This document shows, piece after piece, positions 1-9,000 of a stretch of DNA of 64,000 nucleotides. A program made the position numbers and the translations under genes. The stretch spans positions 8,680 to 72,679 of the forward strand of contig NZ_JAQLDQ010000009.1 in assembly GCF_028209395.1 (NCBI RefSeq), written 5' to 3'. Positions within the stretch are counted from its first letter, which is position 1; each line of letters begins with the position of its first letter. This stretch comes from Collinsella aerofaciens (GTDB taxonomy: Bacteria; Actinomycetota; Coriobacteriia; Coriobacteriales; Coriobacteriaceae). The notes under the pieces were generated by a model, which saw only the letters and a program-made list of their open reading frames with translations, did not search any database and was not told the DNA's origin.

Positions 1-2
1 CC

Positions 3-317
3 GATCCTTCAAAGCTTACATATGACGTCAAGGGGCTGATTCCTTGTGTGGTCCAGCAGTACGACACCGGCGAGGTGCTTATGGTTGCTTGGATGAACGA
101 GGAATCGGTGGGGCTGACGCTCAAGACCGGCACCACGTGGTTTTGGAGCCGCAGCCGCCAGGAGCTCTGGAACAAGGGCGCGACGAGCGGCAACATGCAG
201 GCGGTCAAGGAGCTTTGGGCCGACTGCGATAGCGATACGCTGCTGGTCAAGGTCGACTCGCCGGGCCCGGCCTGCCATACCGGCAACCGTACCTGCTTCT
301 TTAAGAAACTCGCGTAG
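3..317 (+). CDS. hisI: Phosphoribosyl-AMP cyclohydrolase, 5' end cut by window edge
   Basis: HisI opens the adenine ring of phosphoribosyl-AMP in histidine biosynthesis (third step), in the cytoplasm. The reading frame is already open at base 3, and residues before the GTG at 48 ([13 protein letters not shown]) are typical of the HisI N-terminus, so the gene begins upstream of the window. Visible family motifs are VLMVAWMN, the SGN turn, and the metal-binding cysteine region CHTGNRTCF near the C-terminus. It is a stand-alone HisI rather than a HisI-HisE fusion, with hisE following after 45 bases, so it is the tail of a his operon. Identification is firm. Confidence 0.95.
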   Translation, partial: DPSKLTYDVKGLIPCVVQQYDTGEVLMVAWMNEESVGLTLKTGTTWFWSRSRQELWNKGATSGNMQAVKELWADCDSDTLLVKVDSPGPACHTGNRTCFFKKLA

Positions 318-362
318 GGCGGGCGCTCGATTAGACGCTCGGCCACCAGAAAGGATTGAACC

Positions 363-680
363 ATGGGTGTGCGCACCGCAAACGTTCAGGATGGAAATAT
401 CGGTGAGACGCTGACAGGTCTGGCCGAGGTGATTCACGGTCGTCGTGATGCATTGCCGCAGGAGAGCTATACCGCGCGTCTGCTGACCGACGTCGAGGAC
501 GAGCTGCTCAAGAAGCTTGCCGAGGAGGCAAGCGAGGTGATCATGGCCTGCAAGGATAACGATCACGATCACATCCGCTACGAGGCCGGCGACCTGGTCT
601 ACCACCTGCTCGTGACGCTCGAGCGCTACGGTATCACCCTCGACGAGCTCGCCGGCGAACTCAACGCCCGCCGCCACTAG
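363..680 (+). CDS. hisE: Phosphoribosyl-ATP pyrophosphatase
   Basis: HisE hydrolyses phosphoribosyl-ATP to phosphoribosyl-AMP and pyrophosphate, the second step of histidine biosynthesis. The 105-residue protein is an all-alpha MazG-like NTP pyrophosphatase. It shows the metal-binding EEASEV motif and the GDLVYHLLV helix expected of the family. The ATG at 363 follows an AAAGGA ribosome-binding site. It lies 45 bases after hisI and is the last gene of the operon; a palindromic repeat element separates it from the convergent PHP phosphatase. Length is normal for a separate HisE. Confidence 0.95.
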   Translation: MGVRTANVQDGNIGETLTGLAEVIHGRRDALPQESYTARLLTDVEDELLKKLAEEASEVIMACKDNDHDHIRYEAGDLVYHLLVTLERYGITLDELAGELNARRH

Positions 681-720
681 TCGTTTGGGACAGTCTTTGT
701 TGGTGTAACGGGGTCATGGA

Positions 721-787
721 AGTTGCGGTGAAATAGGGACTGTTTAAGCGCTTCATCAGGCAAAACAATCCCTATTCCACCGCAACT
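721..787. repeat. Palindromic element, family 1, copy 1
   Basis: Two 19-base arms beginning AGTTGCGGTGAAATAGGGA (721-739) and ending TCCCTATTCCACCGCAACT (769-787) pair with a single A/G mismatch around a 29-base loop. It sits exactly between the convergent ends of hisE and the PHP gene. A second copy with the same outer arm lies at 7467-7533. Without a T-run it is not a standard terminator, though it could act as one for both strands. Confidence 0.85.
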
Positions 788-800
788 TATGAAGGGATGG

Positions 801-1712
801 CTAGTCGAGGGGTGTGGGTTCCCATTCGCCGGTGGGGTGGGGGATGTCGGAGGTTCGGTAGCCGCAGTCGTAGGCGTGGGCTTGTGCCTCGCGGATATTC
901 CAGCAGATGTCGCAGGCGCGGTGCGCGTCCGAGCCAAAGGTGATGGGTACCTCGGCGTGGGCGAAGCAGCGCAACAGCCCCGTCGAGGGGTAATAGTCGT
1001 CGAGGCCCTTGCGCGGTGCGGCGGTCGAGACCTCAACGCGACGACCCGTATCGTGGGCGCATTCGGCCATCTGCTGCCAAAACGGCGCGGGGTCAAAGTC
1101 GGGCGCAAAGCCTTCCTTCGAAAAGCGCATGACCAGGTCGGGGTGAGCCATCACATCAAAGTTGAGCGGGCTCTCGCAGGCGCGACACCAGTCATCGACA
1201 TAGCGTTCCCATACACCGCGCACGCCCAAGTTTTCCCAAACATGCAGGTTAGTGTCGTCGTCGATCCAACCGCAAGGGGAATCGGGCGTATCGGGGCGAG
1301 CGACGTTTTCCGTTCCCGCCGTACTCGCGGCGCCGGCCATGATATCGCCTGGGTTGCCAATCCAATGCACACTGCCCAGGCGCACGACGGCGCCCTGGGA
1401 CCAGCGCTCAACCAAAGGCTCGCAGCCCTCGTACCAATCGCATTCGAAACCGTAGATAAAGGTGAGTTCTGGCGCAATCTGAGCGGCAAGATTGCGAGCG
1501 TCCTCAAAAGCCAGACGATGCGCCGGGAGGTCACCCTCAGTAACCTGCACCTCGCAGTTAGCATCCATGCTGGCGGGCAGGGTGAGATGGTCGGTCGAGA
1601 CCATGACGCGGCAGCCGGCCGCAGCAGCGGCACGGACGTTGTCCTCAAACGAGGCATGCCCGTCCGAAAACGAGGTGTGGGTATGGCAATCGACCAGCGG
1701 GCACATGGGCAT
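801..1712 (-). CDS. PHP-domain histidinol-phosphatase family protein
   Basis: A 303-residue PHP-superfamily metal-dependent phosphoesterase, most like HisJ/HisK-type histidinol-phosphate phosphatases. The N-terminal metal motif is DCHTHTSFSDGH (His10, His12), followed by STDH (Asp41, His42), a mid-protein GSVHW histidine, DVMAHPD, and a C-terminal GSDAH. These are the metal ligands expected of a PHP barrel. The start at 1712 has AGGAG six bases upstream. Its position convergent to hisI-hisE supports the histidinol-phosphatase role, dephosphorylating L-histidinol phosphate. Other PHP proteins hydrolyse different phosphoesters, so the substrate is inferred from family and neighbourhood. Confidence 0.8.
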   Translation of the reverse strand: MPMCPLVDCHTHTSFSDGHASFEDNVRAAAAAGCRVMVSTDHLTLPASMDANCEVQVTEGDLPAHRLAFEDARNLAAQIAPELTFIYGFECDWYEGCEPLVERWSQGAVVRLGSVHWIGNPGDIMAGAASTAGTENVARPDTPDSPCGWIDDDTNLHVWENLGVRGVWERYVDDWCRACESPLNFDVMAHPDLVMRFSKEGFAPDFDPAPFWQQMAECAHDTGRRVEVSTAAPRKGLDDYYPSTGLLRCFAHAEVPITFGSDAHRACDICWNIREAQAHAYDCGYRTSDIPHPTGEWEPTPLD

Positions 1713-1841
1713 AGCGGCTCCTTTGCGTCAAGCGAATCCGCTTCATTGTAATGGCGCAGCTCTCAACACGCCGGGCACGCCGGGGATCGAAATCGATTGG
1801 AAAGGCTGCGCGGCGCGCGGTGCGGCCTCGCTTGCGCTCTC

Positions 1842-1907
1842 AAAACATGTACATCAGCCTCCAAAAGCTGCAAAAAATGACATGTTTGGAGGCTGACGTA
1901 CACGTTT
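1842..1907. repeat. Imperfect inverted repeat in the 1713-2052 gap
   Basis: Arms of about 23 bases (1842-1865 and 1885-1907) share the core CAGCCTCCAAA/TTTGGAGGCTG around a 19-base A-rich loop. It lies in the intergenic stretch between the divergent PHP gene and the LarC-domain gene. The rest of that 340-base gap shows no convincing gene. Only one copy is seen in this window. Confidence 0.7.
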
Positions 1908-2052
1908 GAGTGGAGCGGGCCGGCGTTGGAGCGCGCCAGCACTTGCGCCCAGCAAAAGTCGCACCTATCCCATGACGCCGCCCCTGCGCCGCCTGCGATG
2001 TGCTAGCGTTTGGGTGAACAAAACGAGTCCGCGCGGAAAGGATCCAGACCGT

Positions 2053-2538
2053 ATGCAATGCGATAGCACATCCCCGCTGTCTCGCGAGACTGATGCGCCC
2101 GAAACTGTCGTCAAACTGGAGTGCGACATCGACGACGCGTCGCCCGAGGTGCTTGCCTACGCCGCCGACCGCCTGCGCGAGGCAGGTGCGCGCGAGGTGC
2201 ACTGGCTGCCCCTCTACTGCAAAAAAGGCCGTCCCGGTTGGCAGCTGCAGGTGATCTGCTCGCATGAGGATATCGAGCGCCTGCAGACGATTATCTTTTT
2301 GGAAACCACGACCAACGGTATCCGGCGCCAGATTATGGAGCGCGTCTGCCTGCCGCGCCGCTTTGAACAAGTGGCGACGCCTTGGGGCGAGGTGGCCGTA
2401 AAGGTGGCAACCCTGCCCGATGGCAGCGAGCGTGCAGCGCCCGAGTACGAGGACTGCGCCCGCCTTGCTCGCGAGCATAACGTGCCGCTCCAGCGCGTGA
2501 TGCAGGCGGCGCAAGCCGCGGCTTTGCAATTTGAGTGA
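2053..2538 (+). CDS. LarC C-terminal domain protein (nickel pincer cofactor, stand-alone)
   Basis: A 161-residue protein matching the C-terminal half of LarC (DUF111), the enzyme that inserts nickel into the pyridinium pincer cofactor of lactate racemase. Family motifs are ECDIDDASPEVLAY, the KKGRPGWQLQV strand, ETTTNGIRR, and APEYEDCARLA. Full LarC is about 400 residues; here only the equivalent of LarC2 is present and no LarC1 frame lies upstream. The ATG at 2053 is chosen because GGAAAGGA precedes it. It is either a degraded lar gene or a domain used alone. No larA, larB or larE is nearby. Function as a cofactor enzyme is therefore uncertain. Confidence 0.75.
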   Translation: MQCDSTSPLSRETDAPETVVKLECDIDDASPEVLAYAADRLREAGAREVHWLPLYCKKGRPGWQLQVICSHEDIERLQTIIFLETTTNGIRRQIMERVCLPRRFEQVATPWGEVAVKVATLPDGSERAAPEYEDCARLAREHNVPLQRVMQAAQAAALQFE

Positions 2539-2591
2539 CACCGTCGGCGACGCGCCACACCCACCCCATCAACCTCACCGAAAGGACCACC

Positions 2592-3140
2592 ATGAAATAC
2601 CTCATCGCCTCCGACATCCACGGCTCGGCATACTGGGCCGAGCGCCTGGTCGCCGACATCGAATCCGAGCAGCCCGACCGCATCGTGCTGCTGGGCGACC
2701 TGCTCTACCACGGTCCGCGCAACGACCTGCCGCGCGATTACGCCCCCAAGCGCGTTATCCCGCTGCTCAACGCCCTGGCCGACCGCATCATCGCGGTGCG
2801 CGGCAACTGCGATGCCGAGGTCGACCAGATGGTCCTCGACTTTCCCGTCATGGCCGACTACGCCACGCTGTTTGACGAGACCGGCCGCGAGCTGTTCCTG
2901 ACGCACGGCCATGTCTTTGGCGCCGGCATGCACAACAGCGTCGACCACGCGCCCGCGCTGCCCGAGGGCTCCGCGCTCGTCTACGGTCATACGCACATCA
3001 AGGTCAACGAGGAAAGTGCCGCGCACCCGGGCCTGTGGCTCTTCAACCCCGGCAGTGTGAGCATTCCCAAGGACGGCACGCACAGCTACGGCATCTACGA
3101 GGGCGGTGCGTTCCGCCACGTGATCCTGGAGGAGGAATAA
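2592..3140 (+). CDS. yfcE: YfcE-type phosphodiesterase (calcineurin-like)
   Basis: A 182-residue binuclear-metal phosphodiesterase of the YfcE family. All metal motifs are present in order: SDIHGS (Asp8, His10), GDLLYHGPRN, RGNCDAEVDQM, THGH and YGHTH, then the conserved FNPGSVSIPK near the C-terminus. The HGPRN and DAEVDQM blocks are specific to YfcE rather than general phosphoesterases. E. coli YfcE cleaves model phosphodiesters, and the physiological substrate is unknown. The start follows GAAAGGA. The stop is two bases before the mazG start, so the two genes are almost certainly co-transcribed. Confidence 0.9.
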   Translation: MKYLIASDIHGSAYWAERLVADIESEQPDRIVLLGDLLYHGPRNDLPRDYAPKRVIPLLNALADRIIAVRGNCDAEVDQMVLDFPVMADYATLFDETGRELFLTHGHVFGAGMHNSVDHAPALPEGSALVYGHTHIKVNEESAAHPGLWLFNPGSVSIPKDGTHSYGIYEGGAFRHVILEEE

Positions 3141-3142
3141 CC

Positions 3143-4003
3143 ATGGCGCAGCATATGGCTCAGCAAAATGCCGAGGGCTCGCGCGATCTGTCCACGCTGA
3201 TAGACGCGTCGGCCGAGCTGCAGCATCTGGTGCAGACCATCTGGCGTCTGCGTCAGCCCGATGGCTGCCCGTGGGACCGCGAACAGACACACCGCAGCAT
3301 CGGCAAGAACATGATCGAGGAGGCCTACGAGGCACTCGACTGCATCGAGGCGGACGACGCGGTTCACCTACGCGAGGAGCTGGGCGACGTGCTCATGCAG
3401 GTCGTGCTGCATGCGCAGATCGCGGCGGATGCCGGCGAGTTTACGCTGGCCGACGTGGCGCGCGATATCGACGCCAAACTCATTCGCCGTCATCCGCACG
3501 TGTTTGGCGATGTGGATGCCGACAGCTCTGACGAGGTGCTCAAGATTTGGGACGAGGTTAAGCTTGCCGAGAGGGCTGCCAAGGACAAGGCCGTGGCGGC
3601 AGGCGAGGCTGCGCCCGAGGGCCTGCTCGACGGCGTGCCCACGCATCTGCCGGCGCTGATGCAGGCTCAGAAGGTGTCGCGCAAGGCGGCTGCCGTGGGC
3701 TTTGAGTGGGAGACGGTCCAGGATGTGTGGGACGAGGTTGCCGAGGAGCGTGCCGAGTTTGAGGCCGAGGCCCCTGGCTCGCCCGAGCGCGAAATGGAGT
3801 TTGGCGACCTGCTCTTTGCTTTGGTCAACGTCGCGCGCAAGGAGGGCATTGACGCCGAGAGCGCCCTTCGTGCCAGCACGGCAAAGTTCCGCCGTCGCTG
3901 GGCCGCGATGGAGCAGATGGCGGCCGATGCTCACGTGGATCTTGCCGAGCTTTCGACCCACGGCCTCAACGACCTGTGGGATGCCGCAAAGGCGGAGGAG
4001 TAA
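3143..4003 (+). CDS. mazG: Nucleoside triphosphate pyrophosphohydrolase MazG
   Basis: MazG hydrolyses non-canonical or excess NTPs to NMP and pyrophosphate. The 286-residue protein has the two-domain layout. The N-terminal MazG repeat carries GCPWDREQTHRSI, EEAYEALD and EELGDVLMQ. The C-terminal repeat carries KAAAVGFEW, EERAEFEAE and EFGDLLFALVNVAR. The metal-binding acidic residues are intact in both. The start is placed at 3143, after GGAGGAAT overlapping the end of yfcE; a frame beginning at 3035 only overlaps yfcE and is not needed. A strong terminator follows directly. Identification is firm. Confidence 0.93.
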   Translation: MAQHMAQQNAEGSRDLSTLIDASAELQHLVQTIWRLRQPDGCPWDREQTHRSIGKNMIEEAYEALDCIEADDAVHLREELGDVLMQVVLHAQIAADAGEFTLADVARDIDAKLIRRHPHVFGDVDADSSDEVLKIWDEVKLAERAAKDKAVAAGEAAPEGLLDGVPTHLPALMQAQKVSRKAAAVGFEWETVQDVWDEVAEERAEFEAEAPGSPEREMEFGDLLFALVNVARKEGIDAESALRASTAKFRRRWAAMEQMAADAHVDLAELSTHGLNDLWDAAKAEE

Positions 4004-4007
4004 GACT

Positions 4008-4052
4008 GCGGGAACGACGGGCTGACACGCCTCATCGTTCCCGCTAAATTTT
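4008..4052 (+). terminator. Rho-independent terminator after mazG
   Basis: A perfect 10-base stem (GCGGGAACGA with TCGTTCCCGC) is followed by TAAATTTTT. It ends the yfcE-mazG unit and isolates the enolase promoter. Confidence 0.9.
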
Positions 4053-4074
4053 TCGAAAATCAAGTGTATCCCTC

Positions 4075-4119
4075 GGCTAACTTAGGGCATAATGCAAAAA
4101 GTGCGACATGGCTAACTTA
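4075..4119 (+). promoter_or_regulatory. Likely eno promoter with direct repeats
   Basis: A CATAAT -10 candidate lies at 4088-4093 with no strong -35. Two identical GGCTAACTTA repeats (4075-4084 and 4110-4119), 35 bases apart, bracket the presumed transcription start. They could be sites for a regulator. The 5' leader to eno would be about 90 bases. Confidence 0.45.
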
Positions 4120-4180
4120 CGGAGGCGCACCGACGGTGCACGGTCAGCCGGTCGCTTGCATCCACTACGTTTCCAAGTGA

Positions 4181-5482
<1,302 letters not shown>

Positions 5483-5546
5483 ACAAGTGGTGCGCGCGGG
5501 GGGCGGGGTTGACTCAACTCCGCTCCACTTCTGATGGCCGCCATTG

Positions 5547-5578
5547 GGCGCTGGGCCATATGGCTCAGCGCCTTTTTT
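5547..5578 (+). terminator. Rho-independent terminator after eno
   Basis: An 11-base stem (GGCGCTGGGCC with GGCTCAGCGCC, one G/U pair) with an ATAT loop is followed by six T. Confidence 0.92.
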
Positions 5579-5669
5579 ATGTCGAGCAAAGGCTGGCGAA
5601 GGCAGTGCGGGCGCTCGTGCTATAACTAAAGGACTTAGCGCAAACAAACCTCAACCGCACAAGGCGCAC

Positions 5670-6431
5670 ATGGATCAGATTTACGACAACAGGTACTATT
5701 CCGCCGGTTCGCGTGAGCCGTCGCCTCGCCGTGCGCGCACGGTGCAGCTCGGTGGGTCCGCCTACGCCGGTGCCGACCGCTCCGCGCGGCGCCCGACAAG
5801 TACCTCGCGCCCCAATGCTCAAGTGAATACTTCGGCAGATGGACCGGTGCGCCCGGCACGTTCGACACATGCGTCGCGTCCCCCGGCCCAGACGCACGAC
5901 AGGTCGAGCAGGCCCTCGAGCCGTCTTTCGGGCTCGGACTTTATGCGCTACGCCAACGATAATGCGGTGGTCAAGGCGATCTATGACTTTACACATGGCT
6001 CTCTGCGCCCGCTGTTTATCGGTATCGTGGTGGCGCTGGCGCTCGTGAGCCTGTATTTTCCCGTACGCGACCTGTATGTGGCTAAGCGCTCGAGCGATAT
6101 CTTGGCCAAGCAGGTCGAGATTCGCGAGCAATATAACGACGAGCTGCAAAAAAGCGTCGACAAGCTGCTCTCGGAGGAGGGCATCAAGGACGCGGCGTCC
6201 GAGGACCTGGGCTTGGTGATGCCCGGCGAGAAGAGGATTGAAGTGCAGGGCCTGGACGGCGATTCGGATGCCTCGTCGAGCCAGAAGTCGTCGAACGCCA
6301 AGAAGGCCAGCGAAGTTGCCAAGGAAATCGAAGAAGTCGGTAAGGACGCGCCGTGGTACATCCAAGCGCTCGACATGCTGTTTGGGTTTAACGGCGTCGA
6401 GGGCCAGACGGTCGTGTCCAACGGCAAATAG
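5670..6431 (+). CDS. Septum formation initiator (DivIC/FtsB-like) protein
   Basis: A 253-residue single-pass membrane protein. Residues 1-90 are a disordered, Arg/Ser/Pro-rich cytoplasmic tail. A membrane segment runs about 113-131 (FIGIVVALALVSLYF). A short coiled coil (about 139-170) and a PGEKRIEVQG segment follow; this is the DivIC/FtsB layout. Such proteins bridge FtsL and FtsQ in the division complex. The C-terminal end adds a Ser/Lys-rich linker. The start at ATG 5670 is the first one after the eno terminator with a plausible purine stretch. The ppx gene starts 20 bases downstream, suggesting one operon, as is common in actinobacteria. Confidence 0.8.
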   Translation: MDQIYDNRYYSAGSREPSPRRARTVQLGGSAYAGADRSARRPTSTSRPNAQVNTSADGPVRPARSTHASRPPAQTHDRSSRPSSRLSGSDFMRYANDNAVVKAIYDFTHGSLRPLFIGIVVALALVSLYFPVRDLYVAKRSSDILAKQVEIREQYNDELQKSVDKLLSEEGIKDAASEDLGLVMPGEKRIEVQGLDGDSDASSSQKSSNAKKASEVAKEIEEVGKDAPWYIQALDMLFGFNGVEGQTVVSNGK

Positions 6432-6451
6432 CGCCCGGAGGGGAGCCCGCA

Positions 6452-7453
6452 ATGACAAATTGCAAACGCTATAAGGTAGCCGCGATCGACCTGGGAACGG
6501 TGTCGTCGCGACTGGTGTTGGCCCAGGTCGAGGGCGGAGCGATTGTGGAATCGTCCAAGCATACCGAGATTACCGACCTGGGCGAGGGCGTGGACGCGAC
6601 GGGCCGCTTTTGCGAGGCGGCCGTTGAGCGCGTGCTCGCTGCGTGTCGGATGTTTGTGGACGAGGCCCGTGCCTTTGGGGCTGCGTGCGTCTGCACCACG
6701 TGCACGAGCGCCGCGCGCGATGCGTCCAACGCCGCGCTGCTGCTGGACGGCCTGCGCGAGCTGGGGCTCGAACCGCAGGTGATTCCGGGCGAGATTGAGG
6801 CGCGCCTGACATTTTTTGGCGTGGCGCACGACTTTGCCGGCGAGCGCATCATCGTCGCCGATTCGGGTGGCGGGTCCACGGAGCTCGCGACGGGCGTCTA
6901 TGCGCCTGAGCGCGGGGTCTTTGCGCTGGAGGGAACGCGCTCGCTGGACATCGGTTGCCGTCGCGTGACCGAGCGGTTTTTCTCTGCACTGCCGCCTGCG
7001 GACGGCGAGCTTGCTGCCGCTGCCAACTGGGCGGGCGAGCAGTTCTCCGCCTATTTTGAGGGCCTGCCCAGCGACTTTGAGCGCGCCGAGCGCCTGGTCG
7101 CGGTGGGCGGTACCGTCACCACGCTCGTGGCGCTGGTCCACGAACTGGAGCCGTACGACTCGAGCTTTGTGCACCTGCGCGAGCTTTCGCTGGACCAGGT
7201 TTCGGCCGCTATCGAGCGCATGTCCACGCTGGGTGTGGAGGGCATCGCTGCGCTGCCGGGTGTGCAGCCCAAGCGCGCGGGCGTGATTCTGGCTGGCGCC
7301 GTAGTGATCCGCGAGCTCATGCGAGCCGGCGGCTACAAGACGCTCACCGTAAGCGAGAACAGCCTGCTTGCCGGTATGGCCGCCACCATTAACGAGGTTC
7401 TCGACGGCGAGCTACCCACCATCGGCTGGACCCCCAGCCTCAGCGCCCTTTAA
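6452..7453 (+). CDS. Ppx/GppA family phosphatase
   Basis: A 333-residue ASKHA-fold phosphatase of the exopolyphosphatase / pppGpp phosphohydrolase family. Phosphate-binding motifs are AAIDLGTVSSRL (the usual DIGTNS is changed to DLGTVS), ADSGGGSTEL, and AVGGTVTTL. The length matches the short actinobacterial Ppx2-like form that lacks the C-terminal HD-like domain of E. coli Ppx. The start follows GGAGGGGAG. It is co-directional with the DivIC-like gene 20 bases upstream. Whether it acts on polyphosphate or (p)ppGpp cannot be told from sequence. Confidence 0.88.
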   Translation: MTNCKRYKVAAIDLGTVSSRLVLAQVEGGAIVESSKHTEITDLGEGVDATGRFCEAAVERVLAACRMFVDEARAFGAACVCTTCTSAARDASNAALLLDGLRELGLEPQVIPGEIEARLTFFGVAHDFAGERIIVADSGGGSTELATGVYAPERGVFALEGTRSLDIGCRRVTERFFSALPPADGELAAAANWAGEQFSAYFEGLPSDFERAERLVAVGGTVTTLVALVHELEPYDSSFVHLRELSLDQVSAAIERMSTLGVEGIAALPGVQPKRAGVILAGAVVIRELMRAGGYKTLTVSENSLLAGMAATINEVLDGELPTIGWTPSLSAL

Positions 7454-7466
7454 CCATCCCCTCATA

Positions 7467-7533
7467 AGTTGCGGTGAAATAGTTCCTAAATGGGCTGATA
7501 AACTGCCAAAACAGGAACTATTCCACCGCAACT
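7467..7533. repeat. Palindromic element, family 1, copy 2
   Basis: Arms AGTTGCGGTGAAATAGTTCC(T) at 7467-7487 and the reverse complement at 7513-7533 pair over 21 bases with one mismatch. The outer 16 bases are identical to the element at 721-787, while the inner bases and loop differ but still pair. Compensated inner arms in two copies indicate selection for the hairpin. Confidence 0.85.
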
Positions 7534-7547
7534 TAGAGGCTTAACGG

Positions 7548-7620
7548 CATCCAGAAGAAACGAGCCCGCATCCCCAGGGGGCACGGGCCCGTAAAAGCCA
7601 AATGGTAGGGGCGGTGGGAC
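7548..7620 (-). pseudogene. Degenerate duplicate of tRNA-Leu 3' end plus terminator
   Basis: This 73-base segment aligns without gaps to 7744-7816 (about 14 differences). On the minus strand it holds the last 18 bases of the tRNA-Leu gene (ending CCGCCCCTACCA) and the terminator hairpin behind it, but the T-arm and the rest of the tRNA body are missing. Between the copies (7621-7743) is sequence rich in small palindromes and an oppositely oriented T-arm-like string near 7732. It reads as a broken tandem tRNA copy or an old integration scar. Confidence 0.65.
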
Positions 7621-7749
7621 ATCTGCGTATTTGTTGCGCAAATCCGCACCGGCTTCGGCTGCCTGCCGGCGTCCTCGCCGGCTCGCTACGGACGCTGCGC
7701 GTCCGCTTGACGCTCGCCCCCTCGCGGGTTCGAGCCCCACCGGCATCTT

Positions 7750-7786
7750 AAAGAAATGAGCCCGCATCCCTGGGGGACACGGGCTC
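7750..7786 (-). terminator. Terminator of tRNA-Leu
   Basis: On the minus strand GAGCCCGTGTCCC pairs with GGGATGCGGGCTC, followed by the T-rich ATTTCTTT. It lies 12 bases beyond the CCA end of the tRNA. Confidence 0.8.
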
Positions 7787-7798
7787 GTAAGCACTACA

Positions 7799-7883
7799 TG
7801 GTAGGGGCGGTGGGACTCGAACCCACAATCCTTGCGGCGAGGGATTTTAAGTCCCCTGCGTATGCCAATTCCGCCACGCCCCC
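7799..7883 (-). tRNA. tRNA-Leu (anticodon TAA)
   Basis: An 85-base gene with CCA encoded. The acceptor is GGGGGCG/CGCCCCT (first pair G-U). The anticodon loop CTTAAAA gives anticodon TAA, reading UUA. A class II variable arm (CTCGCCGCAAGGAT region) identifies leucine. The T-arm is GTGGG-TTCGAGT-CCCAC. Its terminator and a degenerate duplicate lie downstream. Confidence 0.96.
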
Positions 7884-7914
7884 GTGAGACTAGAAGTCTA
7901 GCACAAGCCGTCCG

Positions 7915-8538
7915 TTACGCGTTGACGGCCATCGAGTGTTGGCCCGACTTTTCCAAGTACTCGGCGAACTTGGCCTCGTCGCCCTTGTTCTGGTACTGCA
8001 GGGCTAGCAGGTATTCCAGGCGGCAGCTCTTAACCTTGTCGTCACCGGCTTCCTTGAGCATGCGCTCCAGCTCGGGAATGTCGTTGTGGCGCTTGAGGAT
8101 CATCGTGTCGTACATCAGCTGGCATTCGTGTGCGACCGCCTCGGCCTGACCGCCCTCAAAGCCCTTGATCTCGTGCAGCAGCTCCTTGGACTTTTTGCGA
8201 TCCTCCTGCCCAACGTAGTAGTTAAAGGCCTTAATCACCAGGTCGACGCGCTGCATCTTGGGCAGATTGAGCCCCAGCAGCAAATCGAACATCTCATCGG
8301 CGCGCTTGTGGTCCTCGCGCAGCAGATAGGAGTTCAGACGCAGGTAGTCGCGGTTGTAGCGCGGGTACAGCATGCTGGTGAGTTTGCCGTCGAGCAAACG
8401 ATCGAACTCGTCCCACTGCTTGGCAGCCATAAGCTGCTGCAGACGCTTGAACGTGGTGCGTTTTTTGACGCTAAAGAACACCGACACGCCGATGCAGATG
8501 ATAACGACGGCGGTCCAGAGTGTGCGGGAATCGGGCAT
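7915..8538 (-). CDS. Membrane-anchored TPR-like protein, function unknown
   Basis: A 207-residue protein I do not recognise by name. One N-terminal membrane segment (about residues 7-24, TLWTAVVIICIGVSVFF) is followed by an all-helical region. The helices carry TPR-like spacing, with repeated aromatic/Ala-Leu patterns such as AAKQWDEFDRLL, DHKRADEMFDLLL and GQEDRKKSKELLHEI. This suggests a membrane-tethered scaffold facing the cytoplasm. The start at 8538 has AAGGA eight bases upstream. It is a single gene just downstream of (same strand order as) tRNA-Leu, divergent from the PTS IIB gene. Confidence 0.75.
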   Translation of the reverse strand: MPDSRTLWTAVVIICIGVSVFFSVKKRTTFKRLQQLMAAKQWDEFDRLLDGKLTSMLYPRYNRDYLRLNSYLLREDHKRADEMFDLLLGLNLPKMQRVDLVIKAFNYYVGQEDRKKSKELLHEIKGFEGGQAEAVAHECQLMYDTMILKRHNDIPELERMLKEAGDDKVKSCRLEYLLALQYQNKGDEAKFAEYLEKSGQHSMAVNA

Positions 8539-8701
8539 ATTGGGATCCTTAGTCGCTCATATAGCGAGCGGTATGACAACACGTACTAGATGTATTATAC
8601 GCAGCGCGCAAGCAAACTGGCATAAAAGCTCATCGAGGCTGAGTGCCATCGCTCGCTGCGGTACACTTACCTAAAGTAAACCATGAAGGGAGACATTACC
8701 T

Positions 8702-8989
8702 ATGAAGAAGATCGTTTTGGCTTGCGGTGCTGGCGCTGCTACTTCCACGCTCGTTGCCCAGAAGGTCGCTACTCTGCTCGACGCCAACGGTTATGCCGAC
8801 AAGTACGAGATCGTGCAGTGCGCCATCTCCGAGGCCAAGGATTACTGCGACGAGGGCGCTGACCTGCTGATCGCCACCACCGTTGCCCCCGAGGGCCTCA
8901 CCTGCCCGTACGTGAGTGGCGTGCCCTTCATGACCGGCATGAACCGCGTTGCCGCCGAGAAGGCCGTTCTCGACGTCATGGCTCAGTAG
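8702..8989 (+). CDS. PTS system IIB component, galactitol type
   Basis: A 95-residue IIB protein of the galactitol (GatB) family. Phosphate is carried on Cys8 in the P-loop LACGAGAATST, the signature of this family. The protein accepts phosphate from a IIA and donates it to the incoming sugar. No IIA or IIC gene is adjacent, so its partners must lie elsewhere or it has a regulatory role. The start follows GAAGGGAG. The next gene, a VOC protein, starts 12 bases later and is probably co-transcribed. Confidence 0.9.
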   Translation: MKKIVLACGAGAATSTLVAQKVATLLDANGYADKYEIVQCAISEAKDYCDEGADLLIATTVAPEGLTCPYVSGVPFMTGMNRVAAEKAVLDVMAQ

Positions 8990-9000
8990 GCGCTGACTGC

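Noticed and set aside
3035..3142. Longer MazG start inside yfcE
   Set aside because: The extension reads through yfcE in another frame; ATG 3143 has a good ribosome site and the family N-terminus.
7620..7746. A second functional tRNA on the plus strand
   Set aside because: A T-arm-like GGGTTCGAGCCCC is present near 7735, but the anticodon arm lacks U33 and the D-arm does not fold; it is at best a remnant.
7486..7794. A 102-codon minus-strand frame across the tRNA duplicate
   Set aside because: It spans two terminator hairpins and the truncated tRNA copy; the region is non-coding.
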